A stretch of 64,000 nucleotides of DNA from AC-32 sp038237925 (GCA_038237925.1 JBBRYF010000008.1:1-64000); one strand, 5' to 3'; numbered from the stretch's first letter, positions 43,680 through 52,770 are shown. Translations and numbers: made by a program. Notes: a model not told the origin generated them from the letters alone.

Positions 43680-45359
43680 ATGCCACCGGTCTCCGCCGCG
43701 AGCGAGACCGAGCTCGTGACGGTCGAGCTCGCGTTCAGCAACCCACACGCGCGCGTAATTGAGGAAACGCCGTCGCGACTCGTCGTCGACCTCCCGGACT
43801 TTCCGACCCTCGCGATGCCCCAAGATCGCTCAGGGACCAGCGTCTGCGTCACCTCCGAAGCTCGCTTCACCGGAGTCGAGCTGTCGAGGTCGTTGTACTC
43901 CAGCAACGAGCTCTACCTCGTTCGCGAAGGGTCCGGCGCCGCCCTCCTCGTCACCGACCATTTTCTCACGGCGCTGCGCCACTCTCGGCCTGACCTTCGG
44001 GCTCCGGACGACGATGCAGTCGTCGACCATTTCCTGTTCCGGACAGTCCCCGGGACGAAGACGTACGCACGCGGAGTCGTTCGGCTCGGGCACGGTCGCA
44101 CAATGCATTGGGACGCGGCCTCTTCAACGCTCGAAGAGCGCCGGCGCGAAGTGGTCGAGCGGCCAGGCCAGGAGACATTCGACGAAGCCCTGCGCCTCGC
44201 AGAACAGGCCCTTGAAGTTGCTGTCGACTCCGCGACGCGGAACGCCGCGGCTGGCGCCGTGGGGAATCTTCTGTCTGGAGGCGTGGACTCGACACTTTTG
44301 CAGTCGATGCTGCCGCGCGGGACTCGCTCGCTGAGCGCCGCAATCGACAGCCCCGAGTTCGAGCCGGAAACCGAGCGCGCCTTGACTGCGAGCGCGCTGA
44401 CGGCGAGCGACCACCGCGTCGTGACGCTCCCAGAGCCTGAATATCTAGAAGCACTCGAGCGTTTCATTCGCGAGGTCGGCCTCCCACCACACCACCTACA
44501 GTCGGTGCTGCTTGGGGAGCTCTTCCGGCGGGTCGAAGATGATCGGTCTTTTCTCCTCACGGCCGAGCTGGCCGACGGCGCATTCGGCCTCGGTGGCCTC
44601 ACTTGGCCGGCGGCGGCTCTTCGCTCCTGGGGTTGGATACCGCGGGCGACTCGGCGCCTCTTACCGACGTTCTTGAAGCCTCATGCGCTCCGGACCGCCG
44701 AGTCGTGGTCGAGGCGCACACTCCCATCGGTTCGCTCGACGGACGGGCTCGCCGCACGGGCGGCATGCTTCACAGACTTTGCTTTTCTCGCCGAAGCGTT
44801 CGGGACCGCGCAGATCGAGAAGCGCCTCGCAGCGAGGCTCGAGTACGTGCTCGACCTTTGCCCTTTCGTCATACCCGACGCCGGAGGTGTCGACGCTCAG
44901 ATCGAAGCGGCGCACCTCGTCGGGTACTTTTGCGAAGATACCCTGAGCATCTGGCGGCAAGCGGCGATGAGCCAGCGCGGTTACTTGATCGGCCCTTTTA
45001 GCCATCCGGCGATCATCCCCGCCGCGCTGAGGTTCCGGCGGCGCGATCGTTACCGGCGCAGCGGCGAGACGAAGCCTGCGCTAAAGGCGCTTCTACGCAG
45101 CCGGCTGCCGGAATATGACGCCAGGCTGCCGAAGCTCTCCTCCGGTCTGCCGTTGGAGCGATTTCTCAAATCGGGACCGCTGCGCGATACGCGTTACTTT
45201 GTCCCAGCGAAGTTCTTTCCGAACCACAGAGCTCGCGACGAGAGCGGCTACCCGCCGTGGATCGCGTGGGGCATCCTGACACTTGCGGCGTGGCAAGACC
45301 TCGCCGCCGGGGAACATCACATCCCCCCACCTCGCATCTTTTCTCGTCGCTTCACCTAG
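43680..45359 (+). CDS. Asparagine synthetase-like protein without glutaminase cysteine
   Basis: 559 aa. The ATP-pyrophosphatase motif LLSGGVDSTLLQ is at 198-209. The N-terminal Ntn-like region begins PPVSAASETE and has no catalytic Cys2, so it cannot use glutamine. Such proteins form amides in other ways: lasso-peptide macrolactam synthetases (C proteins) and some capsule amidating enzymes have this form. No glutaminase or B-type protease adjoins it. The sequence continues to RIFSRRFT. Convergent with the CapK-like gene. Confidence 0.88.
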   Translation: MPPVSAASETELVTVELAFSNPHARVIEETPSRLVVDLPDFPTLAMPQDRSGTSVCVTSEARFTGVELSRSLYSSNELYLVREGSGAALLVTDHFLTALRHSRPDLRAPDDDAVVDHFLFRTVPGTKTYARGVVRLGHGRTMHWDAASSTLEERRREVVERPGQETFDEALRLAEQALEVAVDSATRNAAAGAVGNLLSGGVDSTLLQSMLPRGTRSLSAAIDSPEFEPETERALTASALTASDHRVVTLPEPEYLEALERFIREVGLPPHHLQSVLLGELFRRVEDDRSFLLTAELADGAFGLGGLTWPAAALRSWGWIPRATRRLLPTFLKPHALRTAESWSRRTLPSVRSTDGLAARAACFTDFAFLAEAFGTAQIEKRLAARLEYVLDLCPFVIPDAGGVDAQIEAAHLVGYFCEDTLSIWRQAAMSQRGYLIGPFSHPAIIPAALRFRRRDRYRRSGETKPALKALLRSRLPEYDARLPKLSSGLPLERFLKSGPLRDTRYFVPAKFFPNHRARDESGYPPWIAWGILTLAAWQDLAAGEHHIPPPRIFSRRFT

Positions 45360-45390
45360 ACGCCGCAGGAAGCGGCCCGCCGTTCACCCG

Positions 45391-46680
45391 TTACCGCTCG
45401 ACGAGCGAACGCGTGAACAAATGCTTGCCCTGCGGAGTCTTTTCGATCTCGTCGACAAATTGCCAAGTGACCTTGCATCCCTGGCTCATCACCAACCTGA
45501 TCTTTGCTTCTATGTCCTCCATTTCGGTACTTGGCGCTTCGCCTCTCCTCACGATCAGTATTTGAATTTCGGTGAGCGACACTTGGTTCACTTGAAACGT
45601 TCGTACCCACGTTCGGTGATAAAACAGATGAGTAAAATACTCCCCGTGGATCAATCCACCGTCCCCATTGATGAAGTGATCGGATACGCGACCAGTGAGC
45701 CTCGTAAAGTACGGAAGAGGGGAGCCACAAACACAGGGATGCCGCCCAAACTCACCTGTGTCCCCGATCGCATAGCGAATCAGAGGCATCGAATAGTTGT
45801 GAAGGTTGGTGATTAGAATCTCCCCCGCTGACGTTACTTCGACCCAATTGTTGAACGTGAAGATATGGCGACTGCCTTCCTGGCACTCCGCCGCGACAGG
45901 TCCAACCTCACGTGAGCCATAGAAGTCAAATGCCTTGCAGCCGAACACGTCTTCAATCCTTTGCCGCATAAAGTCGTGCAGCATTTCGGCAGAAGAGCAC
46001 ACAAAGGTCGGTTGGTGAATCTGCAGATCATATTTCTCAACTGCGCTCGCCAGTTCATATAGAGAGCTAGCGTAGCCGCGGATGAAATACGGCTTGAACG
46101 AGTTAATTCTCCGAACATAGTGTTTCCAACTCTCCTCCGGTATCAAGAAACTGTTGAGAAACAACGTGTTCGTAAGCCAGTTGCGAGTTCTAGCTTTCCA
46201 ATCTCTCTGCTTGAAGGTGTCGCGCTCCGAACCCCAGAGAACTACCTTTTTGACGCAATCCTCGTCGATACCCAGGAAACGCTTGAAGTAGTAACGAGTC
46301 GTGGTGGCCGTCCAACTCGCGAAATGTGCGTCCTGCAAGAACGTCTGGGGGGCTCCGGTGCTCCCGCCTGAGCTGTTCAAGAACGTCTGAGCAGTCGAGG
46401 GGCTTCGAAGCGCTTCGAACTCCCTTTGAATGATCTCCTTGGTCAGCACTGGGAAATCGGCGATCCGCAGGGTGCCGTTCGTCGCGTATTGCCTGTAGTA
46501 GCGATTGTGCGTCGTCGCGTGCAGGAGCAACGTGGAGAGCGCATGCTCCGAGAACGCTCCCAAGTCGTGCATGTCGAGGGCGCGCACCTGCTCCTCGACG
46601 CAACGACCAGCTGTGGCCGGCCGCAGGTAACGAAACACCCTCGCTTTGAGAACGAGAGAGATGGTCGACCGATCACTCAC
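45391..46680 (-). CDS. CapK/PaaK-like adenylate-forming enzyme, probably acquired
   Basis: 429 aa. ANL-type motifs: LNSSGGSTGAPQTFL (about residue 104) as the nucleotide loop, FDFYGSREVGPVAAECQ (about 249) and RYAIGDTGEFG. Resembles phenylacetate-CoA ligase/CapK proteins found in polysaccharide loci. The C-terminal small domain is short. By eye its DNA is close to half A+T (for example 45960-46200), far from its neighbours, with more AT-ending codons: a sign of recent transfer. GTG 46680 follows a TAGATT by 9 nt. Confidence 0.88.
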   Translation of the reverse strand: MSDRSTISLVLKARVFRYLRPATAGRCVEEQVRALDMHDLGAFSEHALSTLLLHATTHNRYYRQYATNGTLRIADFPVLTKEIIQREFEALRSPSTAQTFLNSSGGSTGAPQTFLQDAHFASWTATTTRYYFKRFLGIDEDCVKKVVLWGSERDTFKQRDWKARTRNWLTNTLFLNSFLIPEESWKHYVRRINSFKPYFIRGYASSLYELASAVEKYDLQIHQPTFVCSSAEMLHDFMRQRIEDVFGCKAFDFYGSREVGPVAAECQEGSRHIFTFNNWVEVTSAGEILITNLHNYSMPLIRYAIGDTGEFGRHPCVCGSPLPYFTRLTGRVSDHFINGDGGLIHGEYFTHLFYHRTWVRTFQVNQVSLTEIQILIVRRGEAPSTEMEDIEAKIRLVMSQGCKVTWQFVDEIEKTPQGKHLFTRSLVER

Positions 46681-46689
46681 AGCGCCGCG

Positions 46690-46695
46690 AATCTA
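46690..46695 (-). promoter_or_regulatory. -10 element TAGATT, leaderless start
   Basis: On the minus strand TAGATT ends 9 nt before GTG 46680. No ribosome site is seen between them. Confidence 0.5.
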
Positions 46696-46792
46696 CCTCG
46701 CGCGCTCGAGCTGACGGCGTCGGTTCGGGAGCAGCTGCTACCGCCGAAGCAAATAGCCAAGACGCGACTGCCACTTCGCCGGCGGCGGGTCG

Positions 46793-47182
46793 TCACCTTC
46801 CTGAGCGGTAGAAGAGCCAACGGATCGTGAAGCGGCCGCCGGCGAGCGAGCGGTAGCGCACGTACAGACCTTGGCCCTGCCGATGACGAGCGGGTCGGAC
46901 GATGCACAAAAAGCGCCGCCGTCCGCCGCGGCTGTGGATGCGATGGCACACTGCCTGCGTGTTATCGCGCAGGAGGCGCGTCCGGAAGTTGTAAAGCACG
47001 CGTATCCGGCGGCGTCCCCAACCGCGACTCAGCGCCGCCAGAACGTCCTGCTCGGCCTGGCCATGCGTTCGGGCCCCGGCAGCGGCGCTGGCCGCCGTCT
47101 CCGCGGGAGCCGCGGCTGTTCGCGCCGCGACGGCGCACGCGACGGCAGCGACTACGGCAATCAGAACCTGTGGGCGCGACAT
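46793..47182 (-). CDS. Small secreted Arg-rich protein
   Basis: 129 aa. Signal peptide MSRPQVLIAVVAAVACAVAA, then an Ala-rich stretch and a basic, aromatic C-terminal region with NFRTRLLRDNTQAVCHR, FLCIVRPARHRQGQG and GGRFTIRWLFYR. Two cysteines could pair. ATG 47182. No known family; might bind an acidic glycan but that is conjecture. Confidence 0.65.
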   Translation of the reverse strand: MSRPQVLIAVVAAVACAVAARTAAAPAETAASAAAGARTHGQAEQDVLAALSRGWGRRRIRVLYNFRTRLLRDNTQAVCHRIHSRGGRRRFLCIVRPARHRQGQGLYVRYRSLAGGRFTIRWLFYRSGR

Positions 47183-47273
47183 ACCTCTCGCATCGGCAAG
47201 GCCCGACACGCCCTTGAGCGGGCGACCGCGACCGTGCTGCAGGTACCTGGATCCGCGCGGAAATGGAGCGAAA

Positions 47274-47291
47274 GCGTGTCAACAGACACGC
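47274..47291. repeat. Perfect inverted repeat upstream of the beta-helix gene
   Basis: GCGTGTC / GACACGC with an AACA loop, 7-bp stem, in the 214-bp gap before the gene at 47397. It could be an operator or part of a leader; a TTGACG lies 44 nt further on. Confidence 0.4.
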
Positions 47292-47396
47292 GGCCAGCGG
47301 ACCCGAAAACCGGCTGTCACGTATCCCTGTGCCGTTGACGCAATGTGCCCCATTCGGGGGATCTGATGACCGACAGGTCCGACGATAGGAAACGGT

Positions 47397-49316
47397 ATGA
47401 AATCAGCCGCCAGCTCCACACGCCGCCTCATCGATCGCCCAGTGCTCGCGACCGTCCTTTTAGTTTCCCTCCTGATACTTCCAATGTCCGCGAGCGGGGC
47501 CAATCTCTCCGTCACGACGGTGAGCCCCACCGCGGGACAGACCCTTTCCGGCAGCATCACGTGGGAGGTGAAGGCGGGCCCTACGAGCATCGACCACGTC
47601 GACTTCTACGTTGACGGAACGGAGCAATGGACCGAGCACGTAGCGCCTTACAGGTACAACGGCGTCGTCGGAGGCCTCGACACGACCAAGCTGTCAAACG
47701 GTCAGCACACCTTGACGGCGAAGGCGTACACAGGCAAAGGCAAGAGCGGCGGATCAACGAGTATCACGGTCACCGTCTCGAATGGGGCCGCTCCTCCTCC
47801 TCCGCCTCCACCTCCTCCTCCGCCTCCACCTCCTCCGCCGCCGCCACCCGCTCCGGCCGCTGCGCCCACTTCGACCGCGGTTCCTGTCATCGGCGGCACG
47901 ACGACGGTCGGCCAGAGGCTGAGCGCAAGCACCGGCACCTGGTCCGGCTCGACGCCGATGACCTTTACGTACAGCTGGGCGCGCTGTGACAGCTCAGGCG
48001 CGAACTGCTCGTCCGTAGCCGGCGCGAGCGCCTCTACCTATGTGCTCGCGACGGCTGACGGCGGCCACACGGTCCGAGTCGGTGTCACCGCGACGAACAG
48101 CGTCGGCTCCGGCACGGCGACCGCCACCGCGACCGGCGTGGTGGGAGCCGTGACAGGCGGGACGCTCGGCTCGGCGCTGCCGGCGCGAATGCCGGAATCA
48201 TCTGGCGGCGCGAAGCTCTACGTCAGCACGTCGGGTAGCGACTCGAACTCCGGAACGGTCACGGCACCGTACAAGACCCTCAACAAAGCCCTGGCCGTCG
48301 CCTCCAGCGGCACGATCGTCTATGTTCGGGGAGGCAAGTACGCCGCACAGCCCGTTGCCAGCCACAGATTCAGCCCAACCAATCCCGTCACCATCCAGAG
48401 CTACCCGGGCGAGACGGCAATCTTCGTCGGGAACACGAGCTACACAAACGCTGTCACGCTGACCGACTGTCAAGGGATTCGGCTTCGCGACCTCACGTTC
48501 GATGCGGCGTATAACACGAACCTGAAGATCGATACATCGCAGCATATTGATGTCGATCATGTGAACATCCGCAACGCCGGCCGGAGCGGGACGCAAGGGA
48601 TCGGCCTGCTCGTCGTCAGCGGCTCGGGCCACACACTCACATATGACGACGACATCCAGGTCTGGAATAGCGTCTTCTATAACAACGGAATCCATGGCGG
48701 TGGCGGGTATGACCACCAGATCTACTTCGGCAGCTCCGGCGGGCTCAAGGGAACGAGCGTCGAGTCCGGGGTGCGCAGCGGCGTGTTCGCGAACAACGTT
48801 GTCCACGCCGGTCCCGCTGGGAACATGTTCCAGCTGGGAGATTCGGCACGGAACGTCATCGTCACCAACAACACGTTCTTCCATGCATACGATCCGAACG
48901 TCGGAACCGCACTCGTCATTTGGAACGGGCAAACGAACACCTGGGGGACACGAGACTGCATCGTGGTCAATAACATCTTCGCGAACAACGTCGCGCATGC
49001 AGTCCTCGCGTCCGACAGCCAGAACGCTGCGAGCAACGTGGTTCGAAACAACCTGACGTACGCGAACGGTCAAACGGACTACCAGCCAAGGTACGGGTCA
49101 CTGGTCGGCTTCACTCTTGGAACGAACCTCGGACCGGCGGACCCGCTCTTCATGGATCCGGCGAGCGCGAACTTCAACCTCAAGCCGGGAAGCCCTGCAC
49201 TCGGCAAAGCCCTTCCGGCGTACACTCCGCCGCTCGATGCGACCGGAGCCGCTCGGCCGACGTACACGAGCGCCGCGACGGGCGTCACCGCTCCCGCGAT
49301 CGGCGCCCTCGGCTAA
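47397..49316 (+). CDS. Secreted protein with Ig-like domains, poly-proline and parallel beta-helix
   Basis: 639 aa. Signal peptide (about 1-33, ends MSASGA), a bacterial Ig-like domain (about 34-130; DHVDFYVDGTEQWTE), nineteen consecutive prolines (133-151), a second Ig-like domain (about 157-250; TFTYSWARCDSSGANCSS) and a right-handed beta-helix (about 270-610; LYVSTSGSDSNSGT, GIRLRDLTFDAAYNTN, NNIFANNVAHAVLA). The helix resembles polysaccharide lyase/NosD-type proteins, so it may bind or cut a glycan. ATG 47397, AGGA upstream. Confidence 0.88.
   Translation: MKSAASSTRRLIDRPVLATVLLVSLLILPMSASGANLSVTTVSPTAGQTLSGSITWEVKAGPTSIDHVDFYVDGTEQWTEHVAPYRYNGVVGGLDTTKLSNGQHTLTAKAYTGKGKSGGSTSITVTVSNGAAPPPPPPPPPPPPPPPPPPPAPAAAPTSTAVPVIGGTTTVGQRLSASTGTWSGSTPMTFTYSWARCDSSGANCSSVAGASASTYVLATADGGHTVRVGVTATNSVGSGTATATATGVVGAVTGGTLGSALPARMPESSGGAKLYVSTSGSDSNSGTVTAPYKTLNKALAVASSGTIVYVRGGKYAAQPVASHRFSPTNPVTIQSYPGETAIFVGNTSYTNAVTLTDCQGIRLRDLTFDAAYNTNLKIDTSQHIDVDHVNIRNAGRSGTQGIGLLVVSGSGHTLTYDDDIQVWNSVFYNNGIHGGGGYDHQIYFGSSGGLKGTSVESGVRSGVFANNVVHAGPAGNMFQLGDSARNVIVTNNTFFHAYDPNVGTALVIWNGQTNTWGTRDCIVVNNIFANNVAHAVLASDSQNAASNVVRNNLTYANGQTDYQPRYGSLVGFTLGTNLGPADPLFMDPASANFNLKPGSPALGKALPAYTPPLDATGAARPTYTSAATGVTAPAIGALG
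47799..47834 (+). repeat. Two perfect 18-nt tandem repeats in the poly-proline codons
   Basis: CCTCCGCCTCCACCTCCT occurs twice in a row and encodes six prolines each, inside a run of nineteen proline codons. The tract could expand or contract by slippage in steps of 18 nt without a frameshift. Confidence 0.85.
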
Positions 49317-49345
49317 CGACGCCGGAGCCGGACGGTCCGGCGTCG
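49317..49345 (+). terminator. Hairpin after the beta-helix gene
   Basis: CGACGCCGGA / TCCGGCGTCG, a perfect 10-bp stem with a 9-nt loop, directly after the TAA. No U-tract follows. Confidence 0.6.
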
Positions 49346-49395
49346 CCGCCGGGTAGAACTACCGGAATGATCAGCCAGAGCGGCCGGAGACTCGA

Positions 49396-50505
49396 ATGAA
49401 CGAATCGGGACGTGTTCACATTGCGATGCTGCTCGACACGCTCCAGGGGGGCGGCGCCGAGCGCATCGCCGTCGAGGTTGCGTCATCGCTCGACCCCGAG
49501 CGGTTCTCGCCGACCGTGATCGCCACGCGCGAGGGCGGCCTGCTCGAGGACGTGCTGGTGCGCAACGGAGTCGAGTACTCGATCCTCGGGCGCCGCCGGG
49601 GGTTCGCGCCGCGGAAGCTGCGGAAGGCCCATCGGCTACTCCGTGACGTGGACTTGATCCACTCACATATGCTCGGCAGCAACCTTTGGGGCGCGCTCTT
49701 CTCGCGCGTTACGGGGCTGCCGCTCGTCGCTCGCGAGCCGACGTTCAGCGGTGTACGCAGCCGCCTGCGCACCTACGGCTACCGGTCGTGGATTGCGCCG
49801 GTGGCCAAGTGCATCATCTGCCCCACGGCAACGGTCGCGCAATCGCTCTACGACGAGGGCGTCCGTCCCGAGCTCGTAGAGGTGATTCCGAACGGGGTCC
49901 AGATGGATGTCGCGATCCCGCGCGCCGAAGCTCGCGCTGAGCTCGGCCTCGATCCCGACGCATTCGTTGCCGGCATCGTGGCCGGGCTACGTACGGAGAA
50001 GGCTCACGAAGTTTTGTTCGGCGCCGCTGCGCGTATGCGCGGCAGCGGCCGAGCAATAACCCTCTGCCTGGTCGGTGACGGCGTGAGGCGGGCAGAGCTG
50101 GAGCAGAAAGCAACCGACCTACGCCTCGACGGCTCCGTCGTGTGGGCGGGTCAGCGTCCGGACGCGAAGCGACTGTCGAAGGCATTTGACGTCGGCGTGA
50201 TTTGCTCGGATTTCGAGGGACTGCCGAACGCCGCACTGGAGATGCTCGCTGCGGGAGTCCCGGTCGTCTCGACAGACGTCGGAACAATGCCCTCGATCCT
50301 CGCGAGCGGTGCTGGGGTCACGGTTCCGGTACGCGACGAGGTCGCGTTGGCGGATGCCATCTGCAGCTTTGTCGACGACCCCGGCCTGGTCGAGCGCGCG
50401 AGCGGGCTCGCGCGCGAGGTCATCCAGCGCGACTACGAGTTTGGGCGGATGGTGCGGGATTTCGAGCGGGTCTACGATCGCGTGCTGAACCGAGTAACAG
50501 CCTGA
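49396..50505 (+). CDS. Glycosyltransferase family 4
   Basis: 369 aa. IAMLLDTLQGGGAERIAVEV at the N-terminus, HSHMLGSNLWGALFSR, VEVIPNGVQMDV, GIVAGLRTEKAHEVLF, LVGDGVRRAELE and CSDFEGLPNAALEMLAAGVP, the donor site. ATG 49396 has GGAG 8 nt upstream. Followed by a second GT4 after 46 nt. Confidence 0.93.
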   Translation: MNESGRVHIAMLLDTLQGGGAERIAVEVASSLDPERFSPTVIATREGGLLEDVLVRNGVEYSILGRRRGFAPRKLRKAHRLLRDVDLIHSHMLGSNLWGALFSRVTGLPLVAREPTFSGVRSRLRTYGYRSWIAPVAKCIICPTATVAQSLYDEGVRPELVEVIPNGVQMDVAIPRAEARAELGLDPDAFVAGIVAGLRTEKAHEVLFGAAARMRGSGRAITLCLVGDGVRRAELEQKATDLRLDGSVVWAGQRPDAKRLSKAFDVGVICSDFEGLPNAALEMLAAGVPVVSTDVGTMPSILASGAGVTVPVRDEVALADAICSFVDDPGLVERASGLAREVIQRDYEFGRMVRDFERVYDRVLNRVTA

Positions 50506-50537
50506 TGACCTATGGCATCACGCGTACCGCCGGCGCC

Positions 50538-50543
50538 TAGTCT
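50538..50543 (+). promoter_or_regulatory. -10 element TAGTCT, leaderless start
   Basis: TAGTCT ends 8 nt before GTG 50552, with no ribosome site between, although the gene could also be read from the upstream GT4 transcript. Confidence 0.55.
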
Positions 50544-50551
50544 GGTCGACC

Positions 50552-51592
50552 GTGCGGATTCTCGTCGTCACCAACATGTACCCGACGCGGGCCGCCCCGG
50601 CCACGGGCCTGGTCGTCGAGCAGCAGGTGCGCAGTCTCCGTGTGCTCGGCCTCGACGTCGATGTACTGCACTTCGATCGAGCGGCACAGGGACCGGCCGT
50701 GTACTGGCAGCTCGGGCGGAGCCTGCGGCAGAAGATCGCCGCTGTGCAGCCCGACGTCGTGCACGTGACCTACGGCGGCGTGATGGCGTTTCTCGCGACA
50801 CGCGCGGTACGCGATCTCCCGGTGGTGGTCTACTTTCGCGGTAGCGATCTCCTTGGCAGCCCCGCCGAATCGCCGCTCAGACGGTTCGTGATCTACCTCG
50901 GCGTACTCGCATCACGTCGAGCTGCAGCGAGAGCGGCGGCTGCCGTCGTCGACTCCGAGAACCTCCGCGCCGCACTCCCGATCGCCGCGGGACGAGCTGC
51001 GTGGATCGTGCCAAGCGGGATCGACCTGGAGCAGTTCAAGCCGCTCGACCGCGAACGCTGCCGCGCGCAGCTTGGCTGGTCCACCGCTTCGAGACAGGTC
51101 CTATTCACGGCGTCGCCACGGCGGCCGCAAAAGCGTTTCTCGCCCGGGGCGGCCGCCGTGGCGCGCCTGCAGGAGGCCGGCCACGCCGTCGAGCTGCGAG
51201 TGCTCGACGGCGTGTCGCACCGCGATGTGCCGACGTGGATGAATGCGAGTGACGCCGTCTTGCTGACGTCGACGCACGAGGGCTCGCCAAACGCGGTGAA
51301 AGAGGCACTGGCCTGTAACGTCGCGGTCGTCGCGGTGGACGTCGGCGATGTTCGCGAGCGCCTGTCCGCGGTTCGCGGATGCCATGTCGCGGCGCCGACG
51401 GCTGAAGATCTCGCCTCGAAGCTGGAGTTTGTGCTGGCCGGCCCGAGCCGGGTAGACGGGCGGCAATCGCTAGCGTCTATCTCGCTCGAGCAGACGGCGA
51501 AGCAACTGGTGCGGATCTACGAGTCAGTGCTCGTGGCAGACGATGCTCGTACGCCCGAAGTCGACGACGCCGGGGCCCGCTGCCGCAGCTAG
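50552..51592 (+). CDS. Glycosyltransferase family 4
   Basis: 346 aa. Start (M)RILVVTNMYPTRAAPATG; HVTYGGVMAFLATRA; VYFRGSDLLG; IVPSGIDLEQFKPLDRE; LFTASPRRPQKRF; LTSTHEGSPNAVKEALACNV as the donor site. Length and order fit GT4 enzymes. Ends the plus-strand pair of GT4 genes. Confidence 0.92.
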   Translation: MRILVVTNMYPTRAAPATGLVVEQQVRSLRVLGLDVDVLHFDRAAQGPAVYWQLGRSLRQKIAAVQPDVVHVTYGGVMAFLATRAVRDLPVVVYFRGSDLLGSPAESPLRRFVIYLGVLASRRAAARAAAAVVDSENLRAALPIAAGRAAWIVPSGIDLEQFKPLDRERCRAQLGWSTASRQVLFTASPRRPQKRFSPGAAAVARLQEAGHAVELRVLDGVSHRDVPTWMNASDAVLLTSTHEGSPNAVKEALACNVAVVAVDVGDVRERLSAVRGCHVAAPTAEDLASKLEFVLAGPSRVDGRQSLASISLEQTAKQLVRIYESVLVADDARTPEVDDAGARCRS

Positions 51593-51681
51593 CGCTCGGC
51601 CGACGGCGTAGTCCGCGCTTCGGGTAGCGGATCCGTCGTCCTTCGAGACGGACATCGCCGGGGCCCACGTCGGCTCGCGCT

Positions 51682-52758
51682 GTGCAGGAACGACGAACAC
51701 CGCCGCCGAATTCGGAGTCACTGCCGCTTGCCACGCGCAGGCTGCAGCCGCTCACGAGACGCCAGCCCAAGAAAGGCCTTCCCGTGTCGCCCGCCAGCCG
51801 AGACGCCAACCATCCTTTCGCTGCGCGGGACGGCCGGCTGCCCTCGTTTGCGCCCACTGCCGCTGCGGATCCGCTGCGTGTTCACTCAGACCCGCCCGAC
51901 GTCACGAGTGGCCGCCTCAACGCCGATAGAGGAGGCGTGGTTCCGATCTCCGAAACGTTGGGCGCACGAGAGAGGCTGGCGCGACAGTCGCGACCCATGG
52001 TTCTCTCGCTTCCGCCGAGCGAAGCGCCGCTGAGCCCCGAGCTCGTCCTCGTGTCTCCTGAATTACGCGAGCGCGCGTTGGCCGCGCTACCGGAGCGCCC
52101 GTGGGAAAATCTGTGGCAGCAGCCGCCGCAGCTCCGGCCCGCAGCCTTCGACGCTCCCAATGCGGCCGCGGTCGCCCATCCCGCAGCGGCCGTTGAGGCC
52201 CCTCTCGCCTCACAGCCGGTGAAAGCGCGGTCGCGCGGGCGGGGATTCTGGCTCATCGTCGCCGGATTAGTGGCGGGTTTTCTCGTCGCAGAGGCCGTGC
52301 CGCGTCCGGACGGCCCCACCCTCGTCCAGACCGTTGCAGAGCCCGCCGCTCGCGTCGCGCGCGAGCGCCCTGCCCCGGGCCCCGAGGCGACGCCGGCCGC
52401 GGCAGGGACAGCTTCGACAAAGGTTCGCGTGCGACCGACGGTTACCGCCGGAGTAGCCGTGGCCGGCGGCGGCTACGTCTTCGGACGGTGGGGCCGGTTC
52501 CAGGTAGCGCCGAACCGTCGGTCGATCACGCGTTTCCAGGCGCACATCCGGTGCGCACGGAGCGTCTCGGTAGCGGGGCTTCCACTACGTGGGGGGCGCT
52601 TCCGTTACCGAGGGCTGTTCGGGCGGCACGTCCAAGGCTCGCTCCACCTCTTCATATCGGGACGCTTCGTCGCCCGGACGCTCGTACGCGGCGTCGTCCG
52701 TGCGCGCACCCTGCGCTGCGACAGCGGGGCTGTGCCGTTCGTGGCGACGCTGAGCTAG
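51682..52758 (+). CDS. Membrane-anchored protein of unknown function
   Basis: 358 aa as read from GTG 51682; the true start is unclear because the first 100 residues are low-complexity and basic, and ATG 51997 is possible. A single membrane segment (FWLIVAGLVAGFLVAEAV, about 192-209) separates a Pro/Ala-rich cytoplasmic part from an external beta-rich domain (GGYVFGRWGRFQVAP, FQAHIRCARSVSV, LRCDSGAVPF) with two Cys. Its TAG stop forms part of the next gene's -10. Confidence 0.6.
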   Translation: MQERRTPPPNSESLPLATRRLQPLTRRQPKKGLPVSPASRDANHPFAARDGRLPSFAPTAAADPLRVHSDPPDVTSGRLNADRGGVVPISETLGARERLARQSRPMVLSLPPSEAPLSPELVLVSPELRERALAALPERPWENLWQQPPQLRPAAFDAPNAAAVAHPAAAVEAPLASQPVKARSRGRGFWLIVAGLVAGFLVAEAVPRPDGPTLVQTVAEPAARVARERPAPGPEATPAAAGTASTKVRVRPTVTAGVAVAGGGYVFGRWGRFQVAPNRRSITRFQAHIRCARSVSVAGLPLRGGRFRYRGLFGRHVQGSLHLFISGRFVARTLVRGVVRARTLRCDSGAVPFVATLS

Positions 52759-52761
52759 GCA
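52756..52761 (+). promoter_or_regulatory. -10-like TAGGCA of the subtilase gene, using the upstream stop codon
   Basis: TAGGCA begins with the TAG stop of the preceding gene and ends 9 nt before ATG 52771. The last base differs from the consensus. Confidence 0.4.
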
Positions 52762-52770
52762 CACATCGCG

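Noticed and set aside
20075..45359. A complete lasso-peptide cluster
   Set aside because: No B2-type transglutaminase-like protease and no precursor with a clear leader and Gly/Cys-start core were found; the AsnB-like gene lies 20 kb from the PqqD gene.
47791..47850. Short direct repeats that could suggest a CRISPR array
   Set aside because: They are contiguous proline codons inside a coding sequence, with no spacers and no cas genes.
12814..52758. Genomic island carried by an integrase, transposon or prophage
   Set aside because: No recombinase, insertion sequence, tRNA gene or flanking direct repeat was seen; insertion is inferred from gene order only.
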